64,000 nt of DNA. Origin: an uncultured Bacteroides sp. GTDB lineage: Bacteria; Bacteroidota; Bacteroidia; Bacteroidales; Bacteroidaceae. The notes below the pieces were generated by a model. That model saw only the letters and a program-made list of their open reading frames with translations, was not told the origin of the DNA and did no database searches. The stretch spans positions 1,364,001 to 1,428,000 of the forward strand of contig NZ_OY782578.1 of NCBI RefSeq assembly GCF_963677945.1. Direction: 5' to 3'. A program made the position numbers and the translations under genes. Below, in pieces: positions 16,807 through 24,702 of this stretch; position 1 is the first letter of the stretch, and each line of letters opens with the position of its first letter.

Positions 16807-17508
16807 ATGGACGAGAAAATGCGTATTTTATTATGCGAAGATGATGAGAATCTTGGCATGCTTTTGAGAGAATATTTGCAAGCAAAAGGATATTCTGCAG
16901 AGCTATATCCTGATGGGGAGGCTGGTTATAAGGCATTTTTGAAGAATAAGTATGATTTATGCGTATTTGATGTTATGATGCCTAAGAAAGATGGATTTAC
17001 TTTGGCGCAAGAAGTTCGTGCTGCCAATGCTGAAATTCCTATTATATTCTTAACAGCAAAAACACTCAAAGATGATATACTTGAAGGCTTCAAAATAGGA
17101 GCTGACGACTATTTGACCAAACCATTCAGTATGGAAGAACTTACTTTCAGAATTGAAGCAATCCTGAGAAGAGTAAGAGGTAAAAAGAATAAAGAAAGTA
17201 ATGTTTATAAGATTGGTAAGTTTGTTTTTGATACACAAAAACAAATCTTATCTATTGATGGCAATCAAACTAAGCTAACAACAAAGGAATCAGAATTACT
17301 TGGCCTTCTCTGTGCTCATGCTAACGAAATTTTGCAAAGAGATTTTGCCTTGAAAACAATCTGGATTGATGATAATTATTTCAATGCGAGAAGTATGGAT
17401 GTATATATCACAAAACTTCGTAAGCATTTGAAGGAAGATGAATCAATTGAGATTATCAATATCCATGGAAAAGGATATAAACTGATTACTCCTGAAGCTG
17501 AAGTTTAG
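16807..17508 (+). CDS. rprY: OmpR-family response regulator RprY
   Basis: 233 residues. N-terminal receiver with acidic pocket EDD at 11-13, phosphoacceptor D55 in VFDVMMP and conserved Lys in TKPFS. A C-terminal winged-helix DNA-binding domain starts near residue 130. The start used is ATGGACGAG; a second ATG four codons later is also possible. Partner of RprX and the output of that system. RprY of Porphyromonas gingivalis is reported to act on stress genes; targets here are not visible. The product is intact with no unusual residues. Confidence 0.92.
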   Translation: MDEKMRILLCEDDENLGMLLREYLQAKGYSAELYPDGEAGYKAFLKNKYDLCVFDVMMPKKDGFTLAQEVRAANAEIPIIFLTAKTLKDDILEGFKIGADDYLTKPFSMEELTFRIEAILRRVRGKKNKESNVYKIGKFVFDTQKQILSIDGNQTKLTTKESELLGLLCAHANEILQRDFALKTIWIDDNYFNARSMDVYITKLRKHLKEDESIEIINIHGKGYKLITPEAEV

Positions 17509-17539
17509 TATAAAATTGAATAATCCAACATTCTATAAG

Positions 17540-17563
17540 GGGCTGTCCAGAAATGGGCAGCTC
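17540..17563 (+). terminator. Probable rprXY terminator
   Basis: GGGCTGTCC (17540-17548) pairs with GGGCAGCTC (17555-17563) with two wobble pairs and a six-base loop, followed by TTGTTGTTT. It begins 31 bases after the rprY stop. Confidence 0.6.
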
Positions 17564-17722
17564 TTGTTGTTTAATTCAGATTTTAAAGTAATACCGATTA
17601 AAAGTGATTGGATAGAGTAAAAGTATTGCAGAAAGATATGGCTATGGCTGGTGAAAAATGTTTCTCAGCAAACACTTAAGAAGTACATTCTTATAATAAC
17701 GGCAGAATCAAACTGAGATTAT

Positions 17723-17759
17723 AACGAAAGAGCCCGGTAAAATACCGAACTCTTTCGTT
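17723..17759 (+). terminator. Strong hairpin between rprY and the MarR gene
   Basis: AACGAAAGAG (17723-17732) pairs with CTCTTTCGTT (17750-17759), with an inner CCGGT/ACCG stem, followed on the plus strand by TTTTAATTTT. It could serve as a backup terminator for rprXY, or act on the convergent gene. Confidence 0.65.
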
Positions 17760-17836
17760 TTAATTTTATTAATCCATCCATTTTTTTGGGTCAGATCGTA
17801 TTGTATAGCTCCTTTTTATTTTTAAATCATATAGAA

Positions 17837-18283
17837 CTAGTCCTTTGTGTTATGGAATATAGCACGAAGCACTTCTTGACTTATTTCCAAATCTTTTAGT
17901 TGTATACCGTATAACGCTTCTTTTAATGTCAATGCTGCAACCAGCCTTGTTTTTTCTTCTATTTCACGTCCGGTTTTTGTGAGGTGTATAAGGTTTGTCC
18001 TGCGATCTTTTTTATCAGAGATACGTACCACAAGATGTTGCTTTTCCATATTGTCGATTAAACGAGTCATGCTTGGTTTGTCTTTAAAAGTTGCATTACA
18101 CAACTCTTGCTGGGTTACTCCGTCTTTTTCCCATAAGAAAATGAGTACAGTCCATTGTTCTGGACTGATATCTAGATTGTTCTGTCTGAAATTACGGGAC
18201 AATTTCCTGTTTATAGCTGCCGAAACTTTGCCATTTAATATGGCGAAAATTAGCTGAATATCAAAATTGAATTGTTCTATCAT
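17837..18283 (-). CDS. MarR-family transcriptional regulator
   Basis: 148 residues from the ATG at 18283 (MIEQFNF); the ATG nine codons earlier adds an unlikely Cys/Asn-rich start. A winged helix-turn-helix is seen at about residues 35-105 (VTQQELCNATFKDKPSMTRLIDN, with the wing KDKRTNLIHLT). Such dimeric repressors respond to small ligands or oxidants. No adjacent transporter or enzyme gene suggests a target: the divergent neighbour is the ribosomal rpsF operon, 176 bases away, and the neighbour in front is rprY. The ligand is unknown. Only one cysteine, in the recognition region (ATF/CNA), is present. Confidence 0.85.
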   Translation of the reverse strand: MIEQFNFDIQLIFAILNGKVSAAINRKLSRNFRQNNLDISPEQWTVLIFLWEKDGVTQQELCNATFKDKPSMTRLIDNMEKQHLVVRISDKKDRRTNLIHLTKTGREIEEKTRLVAALTLKEALYGIQLKDLEISQEVLRAIFHNTKD

Positions 18284-18385
18284 GAAATTATTGTTTAAAC
18301 AACTTTGCAAATATAATATTCTTATTTCAAAATATAAATGCTGTTGGGTGAAAAAACGATAAAATTAAAAAAGAATTAAAATGGT

Positions 18386-18416
18386 TTGTGGTTAAGAATT
18401 AAATGTTTACCTTTGC
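18386..18416 (+). promoter_or_regulatory. Promoter of the rpsF-rpsR-rplI operon
   Basis: TTTG (18386-18389), 19 bases, TACCTTTG (18409-18416) followed by C. Both elements are perfect matches with ideal spacing, about 45 bases before the rpsF ATG. Confidence 0.8.
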
Positions 18417-18459
18417 ACACTCAATAAAAACAAGTATTTATTTTATTAATTAAACGAGT

Positions 18460-18804
18460 ATGAATCAATACGAAACCGTTTTCATTTTAACTCCCGTTTT
18501 GTCTGATGTTCAGATGAAGGAAGCGGTAGAAAAATTCAAAGCTGTTCTTCAAGCAGAAGGAGCTGAGATTATCAATGAAGAAAATTGGGGACTTAAGAAA
18601 TTGGCTTACCCAATTCAGAAAAAGTCAACTGGTTTTTATCAGTTAGTAGAATTCAACGCTGAACCTACAGTTGTTGAAAAGTTGGAAATTGCTTTCCGTC
18701 GTGATGAAAAAGTTATCCGTTTCTTGACTTTTAGAATGGATAAATATGCTGCTGAATATGCTGCTAAGAGAAGACATGTAAAATTAACAAAAAAGGAGGA
18801 TTAA
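18460..18804 (+). CDS. rpsF: 30S ribosomal protein S6
   Basis: 114 residues, normal length. The characteristic S6 start [12 protein letters not shown] is followed by the conserved [12 protein letters not shown] and the [13 protein letters not shown] strand that contacts S18. S6 binds the central domain of 16S rRNA as a heterodimer with S18, the product of the next gene. First gene of a three-gene ribosomal operon with a strong promoter and a 40-base leader. That leader looks too short for the S6:S18 autoregulatory RNA known in other phyla. Confidence 0.97.
   Translation: MNQYETVFILTPVLSDVQMKEAVEKFKAVLQAEGAEIINEENWGLKKLAYPIQKKSTGFYQLVEFNAEPTVVEKLEIAFRRDEKVIRFLTFRMDKYAAEYAAKRRHVKLTKKED
18793..18799 (+). 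promoter_or_regulatory. Shine-Dalgarno of rpsR
   Basis: AAGGAGG lies seven bases before the rpsR ATG, partly inside the end of rpsF. Strong Shine-Dalgarno sequences are unusual in Bacteroides, where most genes lack them. Confidence 0.75.
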
Positions 18805-18806
18805 TC

Positions 18807-19079
18807 ATGGCACAACAAACTCAATCGGAAATCAGATATTTGACTCCACCTTCAGTAGACGTTAAGAAGAAAAAATATTGTCGTTTCAAAAAAAGCGGTA
18901 TCAGATATATCGACTACAAAGATCCTGAATTCTTGAAGAAATTCTTAAACGAACAAGGAAAGATCCTTCCTCGTCGTATCACTGGTACTTCTTTGAAGTT
19001 CCAACGTAGAATTGCGCAAGCAGTTAAGAGAGCACGTCACTTGGCGTTATTACCATATGTAACTGATATGATGAAATAA
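18807..19079 (+). CDS. rpsR: 30S ribosomal protein S18
   Basis: 90 residues. The conserved [20 protein letters not shown]-like core reads here as [10 protein letters not shown] followed by KFQRRIAQ and [12 protein letters not shown]18 joins S6 on the small subunit platform. The gene starts two bases after the rpsF stop and is preceded by AAGGAGG. The KKKKYCRF segment keeps a single Cys. Middle gene of the operon. Confidence 0.97.
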   Translation: MAQQTQSEIRYLTPPSVDVKKKKYCRFKKSGIRYIDYKDPEFLKKFLNEQGKILPRRITGTSLKFQRRIAQAVKRARHLALLPYVTDMMK

Positions 19080-19080
19080 T

Positions 19081-19087
19081 AAGGAGG
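19081..19087 (+). promoter_or_regulatory. Shine-Dalgarno of rplI
   Basis: AAGGAGG six bases before the rplI ATG, directly after the rpsR stop. Like the one before rpsR, it is stronger than is usual in this phylum. Confidence 0.75.
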
Positions 19088-19093
19088 AATAGT

Positions 19094-19537
19094 ATGGAAA
19101 TTATATTGAAAGAAGATATCGTAAATTTGGGTTATAAGAACGACATCGTAACTGTTAAAGACGGTTATGGACGTAACTTCCTTATTCCTGCAGGAAAAGC
19201 AGTTATTGCTACTCCATCGGCTAAGAAAATGTTAGCTGAAGATTTGAAGCAACGTGCACACAAACTAGAGAAGATTAAGAATGACGCAGTAGAACTTGCT
19301 GCTAAACTTGATGGTGTGTCTCTTACAATTGCAACTAAAGTTAGCTCAACAGGTACTATTTTTGGTTCTGTTTCTAACATTCAGATTGCAGATGCATTAA
19401 CTAAGCTTGGCTTCGAAATTGATAGAAAAACTATTGTTGTTAAGGACGCTGTAAAAGAAGTTGGTTCTTACAAGGCTGTAGTTAAATTACACAAAGAAGT
19501 TTCTGTTGAAATTCCTTTTGAAGTAGTTGCTGAATAA
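19094..19537 (+). CDS. rplI: 50S ribosomal protein L9
   Basis: 147 residues. The N-terminal domain carries the L9 signature around [10 protein letters not shown] with [10 protein letters not shown] before it, then a long connecting helix (about 45-75) and a C-terminal RNA-binding domain (GTIFGSVSN). L9 binds 23S rRNA near the L1 stalk and helps keep the reading frame. Last gene of the operon, closed by a 14-base-pair terminator 22 bases later. Confidence 0.97.
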   Translation: MEIILKEDIVNLGYKNDIVTVKDGYGRNFLIPAGKAVIATPSAKKMLAEDLKQRAHKLEKIKNDAVELAAKLDGVSLTIATKVSSTGTIFGSVSNIQIADALTKLGFEIDRKTIVVKDAVKEVGSYKAVVKLHKEVSVEIPFEVVAE

Positions 19538-19559
19538 TAGAATTTTTATCTAAGATATA

Positions 19560-19590
19560 AAAGAGATCATCTCGTTGAGATGGTCTCTTT
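19560..19590 (+). terminator. Terminator of the rpsF-rpsR-rplI operon
   Basis: A 14-base stem (19560-19573 with 19577-19590, one wobble) with a three-base loop GTT, followed by five further T residues. Confidence 0.93.
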
Positions 19591-19595
19591 TTTTT

Positions 19596-20240
19596 GTTAT
19601 GCCGAGTATGATTAGTAACTTAGAGGTATAAGGTTTGCTGTGTAGGGTGTGGTGATTAATTATTAGCCAAAAATAAAGATGCCGGCATGTGATGGGTTAG
19701 AAGAAGTTGGATGACAAAGTCTCGATCTGAAAAGCTCTGTTTCGCTTTATTCTTATTCAGTTTGTATGATACTGTTTGTTTGGCAATGCGCGACTTCTAT
19801 ACCTAAGTGATTTGCTTTCCTCTCTTGTATTAAGTGTTATCCTATATTATAGGAGCTATATACTCTTCTTAGGGGAATTTGTATGTAGAGGTTGTTGGAA
19901 TGTCTATCTTGGGATTTTCGTGGTGTATAGCTGCTGTGAGTACTATTAATTTGTGTTCTGATGTTGTTTTGTGTGGATTTAATATATCTGTAAGAAAAGA
20001 GTAGCGCTTGTGGCTAATGGGTTGTTTAAGGCTAAAATGCAGGTATGATTATGAGGTTTTTACCTTTTGTTTCTCTTGAATAGGAGAGTAGATATATATA
20101 CCATTCTTTATTTATAGGTTTGAAATGGTATTTGCATAAAATAAGTACCAATCGGATTTTAGAGTTAATCTATTTTTTTGGGGGGGGTAATCCGAAATAG
20201 TCTGTGCTTGGAAAGTGAAAATCTGAATTATGAGCATAAA
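19596..20240. other. Gene-free stretch with G/T bias on the plus strand
   Basis: About 650 bases without a credible gene. The plus strand has clearly more G and T than C and A (for example GTGTAGGGTGTGGTG near 19640). It contains an inverted repeat ATACCATT / AATGGTAT at about 20098-20133 and a T7G8 run at 20173-20187. It could be decayed coding DNA or an unrecognised noncoding RNA; I cannot assign it. Confidence 0.45.
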
Positions 20241-20241
20241 A

Positions 20242-20268
20242 AAAGTCTGGTACTTGGTACCAGACTTT
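20242..20268 (-). terminator. Terminator of the small lipoprotein gene
   Basis: AAAGTCTGGTAC pairs perfectly with GTACCAGACTTT (20242-20253 with 20257-20268, three-base loop); on the minus strand a T run follows. Confidence 0.88.
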
Positions 20269-20291
20269 AATTTCCTACAGTTCGTAACTAA

Positions 20292-20513
20292 TTACTGAGC
20301 AGTTGTAGTTGTAGTTGTAGCTGCTGCTGCGCTATCAGGAGTAGCAGTTGAATCAGCTGCTGCTGCTGCTGCTGCTTCAGCTTCTGCTGCAGCGATTGAA
20401 TCAGCGATTCTGATTGAATCAGCTTGTTTTGCAGCTTGGTCTGCTGCTTTGTTACCACAAGATGCGAAAGATACTGCTGCAATAGCAACGAACATTAATA
20501 CTAACTTTTTCAT
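20292..20513 (-). CDS. Small Ala/Thr-rich lipoprotein
   Basis: 73 residues. The signal sequence MKKLVLMFVAIAAV ends in a lipobox-like FASC, making C19 the lipidated residue. The mature part is low complexity: short ADSI repeats, an Ala-Glu-Ala run, then A4-T6-AQ. Codons are repeated almost exactly (three ACAACT hexamers and GCA runs), so the length may vary between strains. A strong promoter and a strong terminator of its own suggest a well expressed single gene. I do not recognise a function; small repetitive lipoproteins of this kind may act as envelope spacers. Confidence 0.8.
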   Translation of the reverse strand: MKKLVLMFVAIAAVSFASCGNKAADQAAKQADSIRIADSIAAAEAEAAAAAAADSTATPDSAAAATTTTTTAQ

Positions 20514-20565
20514 TTTCTTTGATTTTTAAATCTGTAATACAATTAATTGCTTTATTAAAACGTTG

Positions 20566-20573
20566 CAAATGTA
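20566..20573 (-). promoter_or_regulatory. Promoter -7 element of the small lipoprotein gene
   Basis: Minus strand TACATTTG followed by C, a full TAnnTTTG match, 53 bases before the ATG. Confidence 0.6.
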
Positions 20574-20672
20574 TGTACTTTTTTGATATGTTGTATCAAT
20601 AAATCGAATTATTTTCAATTTTTTTTTTAGTTTTTTCTTTTGCACTCCATTTATATATGTTTTATAACATAT

Positions 20673-22346
20673 TTAATCCTCTGCAATACTGTTATATAAG
20701 TACCTTTTAACGCTCTTTTTGGGAGTTTTTTCAAAAGCTGTAGGATAGATTTGAATCTGGCTTACCTTTTCATAGTTTGCTACTACTTTATTCAGACTTT
20801 TAAGATTTTCGTCCATGATTGTTTTTAAATTGTCTTCATGGTTTAGTCCAAGAGAGTCTAAAGTTTCAAAGTCCGGATAAACAAGAGCCACTAATTTCTT
20901 ATTTCGTTCAATTATTAAGCTTTCGGTTACGAACGGCAGATTGTTTAGTTTAGCTTCTATCTCTTCCGGGAAGATGTTTTGTCCGCTTGAGCTAAGAATC
21001 ATAGTTTTGCTTCTTCCTCTTATATATATATTGCCATCAACGTCTATTGTTCCAAGGTCGCCTGTTTTGAGCCATCCATCTTCTGTAAAGACTTCATTTG
21101 TAGCTTCCTCGTTTTTATAATAGCCTTTCATTACGTTTTCACCTTTTACCTGAATCTCTCCTGTAATGTTGTATGCGTCCTCAGAATCAATCCTAACTTC
21201 CATAATATCCAGAATCTTACCTGAAGAACCAGGAATAAATTCGTTCCATGAACTGTGGCTTATTAGCGGGCCACATTCTGTCATTCCATAACCAATAGTG
21301 AATGGAAACTTAATTTTATAGAAGAAATCAACAACTTCAGGATTCATGGCTGCTCCACCGATGATAACCTCTTTGAAACGTCCACCAAGAGCATCCACTA
21401 GTTTTTTTCGAATCTGAGTATAGATTTGTGTGTCCAGTAAAGGAATATTCAGCGCCCACTTCATTCCTTTTTTGTTAATAAGAGGCTGAATTACATTCTT
21501 ATATATTTTTTCGATAACAAGAGGAACAGTTATGATAAGGCTAGGACGAACTTCTTCGAAGGCTTTCATCAGAATTTTTGGAGAAGGAGTTTTGCCTAAT
21601 AAAGTAACATGTGTTCCAACAGCGGTGGCAGTAAGAAAGTCGAATGCACATCCGTATGCGTGAGCTAAAGGAAGGAATGATAAAACACAATCTCCGCGTT
21701 TAAGTAGTTCAGTGCGAATTCCGTAAGTTACATTTCCTGCCAGGTTGTTTCCTGTAAGCATTACACCTTTACTAAAACCTGTAGTACCTGAGGTGTAGTT
21801 AAGGAGCATAACTTTATCGTTAGATAAGGTAGTGTATTCAATGTTTTCTTTACTAAATCCTTGCGGATATGCTTTATTTACGGCTTCATCCATGTGTTTT
21901 ACAAATTTTTGGATAGTTTCGCCGTCCCGTTGGTGTAAGCACCGGAAGTCAGTTAATGAAAAAACTCCTCTGATTTCATCCAGCTTTTCTTCTTCTAATG
22001 TGTCCCAGATGGTGTCACTGGTAAAAAAGAATACAGATTCGGAATGATTAACAATGTGATGCACATCATCGGGATTAAAATCTTGCAGGATGGGCACTAC
22101 TATTGCGCCGAATGTGATTGTTGCCATATAAGCAATACACCAACGTGAATTGTTTTTGCCAATAATGGCAATTTTATCTCCGCGTCTTAGATTGCAGTGA
22201 TGAAATAAAAGATGTAGTTTGGCTATTTCTTCAGCAACTTCTCCGTATGTAAATGTAATGCCTTCTCCATAATCAGTATAACAAGGCAGATCCCAGTTTT
22301 CTTTAAAGCTATTTTCGTATAGCTTGATAAAGTTTTCTTTTATCAT
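20673..22346 (-). CDS. AMP-forming long-chain acyl-CoA synthetase family protein
   Basis: 557 residues from the ATG at 22346 (MIKENFIKLY); an ATG 12 codons earlier at 22382 is possible. Adenylate-forming enzyme: the ATP-binding motif YTSGTTGFSKG is near residues 170-180, GYGMTECGP is the A5 motif, and TGDLG with a following Gly/Arg region (IRGRSK) is A7-A8, with a C-terminal catalytic Lys likely in KTPKKSVKR. It should activate a fatty acid to its CoA thioester, using ATP. No membrane segment. It stands alone; the chain-length preference cannot be read from the sequence. Confidence 0.87.
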   Translation of the reverse strand: MIKENFIKLYENSFKENWDLPCYTDYGEGITFTYGEVAEEIAKLHLLFHHCNLRRGDKIAIIGKNNSRWCIAYMATITFGAIVVPILQDFNPDDVHHIVNHSESVFFFTSDTIWDTLEEEKLDEIRGVFSLTDFRCLHQRDGETIQKFVKHMDEAVNKAYPQGFSKENIEYTTLSNDKVMLLNYTSGTTGFSKGVMLTGNNLAGNVTYGIRTELLKRGDCVLSFLPLAHAYGCAFDFLTATAVGTHVTLLGKTPSPKILMKAFEEVRPSLIITVPLVIEKIYKNVIQPLINKKGMKWALNIPLLDTQIYTQIRKKLVDALGGRFKEVIIGGAAMNPEVVDFFYKIKFPFTIGYGMTECGPLISHSSWNEFIPGSSGKILDIMEVRIDSEDAYNITGEIQVKGENVMKGYYKNEEATNEVFTEDGWLKTGDLGTIDVDGNIYIRGRSKTMILSSSGQNIFPEEIEAKLNNLPFVTESLIIERNKKLVALVYPDFETLDSLGLNHEDNLKTIMDENLKSLNKVVANYEKVSQIQIYPTAFEKTPKKSVKRYLYNSIAED

Positions 22347-22455
22347 TGCACGTTTGCTTAAAATTTGTGCGAAAATAGACATAATATTTCATACACAGAA
22401 ATGTTCCCTCAATAAAGTAAATAGTTCTATAACAACTTTTAATTATAATAATGTG

Positions 22456-22463
22456 TAACTTTG
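22456..22463 (+). promoter_or_regulatory. Promoter -7 element of the mtaB operon
   Basis: TAACTTTG followed by C, a full consensus match, 26 bases before the mtaB ATG. Confidence 0.6.
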
Positions 22464-22488
22464 CACCGGATTTTATGTTTAAAAGATT

Positions 22489-23808
22489 ATGATAGATACC
22501 TCTATATTTCAGGATAAAACAGCTGTTTATTATACATTAGGCTGCAAATTAAACTTCTCGGAGACCTCTACAATTGGCAAAACTCTTAAAGAAGCAGGTG
22601 TGCGTACGGCAAGAAAAGGCGAAAAGGCTGATATTTGCGTTATTAATACATGTTCTGTGACTGAAGTGGCCGATAAGAAATGTCGTCAGGCTATTCATCG
22701 GTTTCGGAAGCAGCACCCCGATGCTTTTATTGTTGTAACAGGTTGTTATGCTCAGTTAAAACCCGATCAGGTGGCCGAAATTGAAGGCGTTGATGTTGTG
22801 TTGGGTGCCGAACAGAAAAAAGATTTGCTGAAGCATCTGGGTGATTTGCATAAACATGATAAAGGAGAGGCTGTAGCTTCTTCCTTCAAAGATATTCGTT
22901 CTTTTGCTCCATCGTGTTCAAGAGGAGACCGTACGCGGTATTTCCTTAAAGTGCAGGATGGATGCGATTACTTCTGTTCATATTGTACTATCCCTTTAGC
23001 ACGTGGAAGAAGTCGCAACGGAACTATCGCTTCAATGGTCGAACAAGCTGAACAAGCTGCTGCAGACGGAGGAAAAGAGATTGTACTTACAGGTGTGAAC
23101 ATTGGCGATTTTGGAAGAACAACTGGCGAGAGTTTCTTTGAGCTGGTAAAAGCATTGGATAAGGTGCAGGGAATTGAACGTTATCGTATCTCTTCTATTG
23201 AGCCAAACCTGCTGACTGATGAGATTATTGAATATGTTTCTAAGTCGCGCAGCTTTATGCCTCATTTTCATATTCCGCTTCAATCGGGTTGTGATGAAGT
23301 TTTGCAACTGATGAAACGTAGATATGATACGGAACTTTTTGCCGGAAAAATTAGAAAGATTAAAGAACTGATGCCCGATGCCTTTATTGGAGTCGATGTA
23401 ATTGTTGGTACACGTGGAGAAACTGATGAATATTTTGAAAAAGCATACGAATTCATCAAAGGACTCGATGTTAGTCAGCTTCATGTGTTTAGTTATTCAG
23501 AACGCCCGAATACGCAGGCTTTGAATATTGACTATGTGGTTACGCCAGAGGTGAAACATCAAAGAAGTCAGAGATTGCTGGCTCTTTCCGATGAAAAGAC
23601 AAAAGCATTCTATGCAAAACGAATAGGAGAAACTATGACCGTTCTTATGGAAAAACCTAAAGCTGGTGCACCGATGCATGGATTTACTGATAACTATATC
23701 CGGGTTGAGGTGGAAAGTAAACCTAAATTAGACAACCACCTGGTGAAAGTCAGTTTAGGAGAATTCAACGAAGATGAAACAGCTTTGAAAGGCACTATAA
23801 TAGAATAA
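22489..23808 (+). CDS. mtaB: tRNA t6A37 methylthiotransferase MtaB
   Basis: 439 residues. It converts t6A37 of ANN-decoding tRNAs into ms2t6A using two 4Fe-4S clusters. The N-terminal UPF0004 domain supplies cysteines at 19, 55 and 86 (LGCKLN, NTCSVT, TGCYAQ). The radical SAM motif CDYFCSYC gives C159, C163 and C166. The TRAM domain is at the C-terminus. The subgroup assignment to MtaB rather than MiaB or RimO rests on the YYTLGCKLN start and overall length. First gene of an apparent four-gene operon; the next start is three bases after the stop. Confidence 0.92.
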   Translation: MIDTSIFQDKTAVYYTLGCKLNFSETSTIGKTLKEAGVRTARKGEKADICVINTCSVTEVADKKCRQAIHRFRKQHPDAFIVVTGCYAQLKPDQVAEIEGVDVVLGAEQKKDLLKHLGDLHKHDKGEAVASSFKDIRSFAPSCSRGDRTRYFLKVQDGCDYFCSYCTIPLARGRSRNGTIASMVEQAEQAAADGGKEIVLTGVNIGDFGRTTGESFFELVKALDKVQGIERYRISSIEPNLLTDEIIEYVSKSRSFMPHFHIPLQSGCDEVLQLMKRRYDTELFAGKIRKIKELMPDAFIGVDVIVGTRGETDEYFEKAYEFIKGLDVSQLHVFSYSERPNTQALNIDYVVTPEVKHQRSQRLLALSDEKTKAFYAKRIGETMTVLMEKPKAGAPMHGFTDNYIRVEVESKPKLDNHLVKVSLGEFNEDETALKGTIIE

Positions 23809-23811
23809 CAG

Positions 23812-24702
23812 ATGTCAAAGTTAGTCTACATATTTGCATATTTAGGTATATGGTTGCTGGCCATCATGCCTTTTAATGTGCTCTATAAATTTTCTGATCT
23901 TCTGTATGTGTTCATGTATAAGGTTGTTGGTTACCGGAAAAAGGTTGTCCGACAGAATCTGCGAAACTCTTTTCCTGAGAAATCAGCTGACGATTTAAAA
24001 GCTATAGAGCGTAAGTTCTATCACTATATCTGTGATTATATGCTTGAAAGTGTAAAGATGCCATTTCTTTCTAAAGATGAGCTACTTCGCCGGATTACAT
24101 TTAAGAACACAGAACTGTATCTTGAAATGATAGAGAAGTATGGAGGAATTGTTATAATGATGCCTCACTATGCAAATTATGAGTGGACTGTTTCCATAGG
24201 CTCCTTCATGAAAGAGGGAGATATCCCTATGCAGGTATATAAACCTATCAAGAACAAATACATTGATGAACTGTTTAAACGTGCCCGCTCTCGTTTTGGA
24301 GGCTATAATGTTCCTAAACACGAAGCGGTAAAAGAGGTTATAAAGGCTAGAAAGGAAGGCAAGAAACTGGCATTGGGATTGATTGCCGATCAGTCTCCAA
24401 ATAAAAACAGTCTTCATTATTGGACAAACTTCCTGCATCAGGATACTTCTTTTATGGATGGGGGAGAACGCATTGCCCGCATGATGGATTTTCCTGTTTT
24501 TTATTGTGAGCTGAAAAAAGAAAAACGAGGTTATTGCGAAGCTATATTCGAAATGATGGTGGAATTCCCCAAGCAGACAACAAAGGGAGAAATTACGGAG
24601 ATGTTTGTACGTAAAGTGGAACAAACAATAATCCGCGAACCCGGATATTGGTTCTGGTCTCATAAGCGCTGGAAGCATAAACGACAAAATGTGGAACGAT
24701 GA
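23812..24702 (+). CDS. LpxL/HtrB-type lysophospholipid acyltransferase
   Basis: 296 residues. One membrane segment near residues 5-25, then the acyltransferase domain with the HX4E motif HYANYE (H119, E124), typical of secondary lipid A acyltransferases that transfer an acyl chain to a lipid A precursor at the inner membrane. Bacteroides make penta-acylated lipid A, so a single secondary acyltransferase of this type is expected; an aminolipid role is an alternative. It lies three bases after mtaB and overlaps the glycosyltransferase start by four bases (ATGA). Confidence 0.88.
   Translation: MSKLVYIFAYLGIWLLAIMPFNVLYKFSDLLYVFMYKVVGYRKKVVRQNLRNSFPEKSADDLKAIERKFYHYICDYMLESVKMPFLSKDELLRRITFKNTELYLEMIEKYGGIVIMMPHYANYEWTVSIGSFMKEGDIPMQVYKPIKNKYIDELFKRARSRFGGYNVPKHEAVKEVIKARKEGKKLALGLIADQSPNKNSLHYWTNFLHQDTSFMDGGERIARMMDFPVFYCELKKEKRGYCEAIFEMMVEFPKQTTKGEITEMFVRKVEQTIIREPGYWFWSHKRWKHKRQNVER

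Larger units (their letters stand above)
17509..17836. other. Gene-free stretch after rprY
   Basis: 328 bases between rprY and the convergent MarR gene. It contains two hairpins (17540-17563 and 17723-17759) annotated separately. The DNA between them contains no open frame of note and no match I recognise. Confidence 0.5.

Noticed and set aside
17540-17563. End of an insertion sequence
   Set aside because: The short inverted pair looks like an ordinary terminator and no transposase or second end was found.
18284-18310. Extra nine codons at the MarR start
   Set aside because: Unlike other family members and not needed for the domain.
20288-20488. Gln/Leu-rich frame on the minus strand
   Set aside because: It is an alternative frame of the Ala/Thr codon repeats in the small lipoprotein gene.
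23032-23484. Antisense frame of 150 codons
   Set aside because: Shadow of mtaB; Phe/Ser/Asn-rich without recognisable motifs.
24082-24687. Antisense frame of 201 codons
   Set aside because: It lies wholly within the acyltransferase gene on the opposite strand and has no family pattern.
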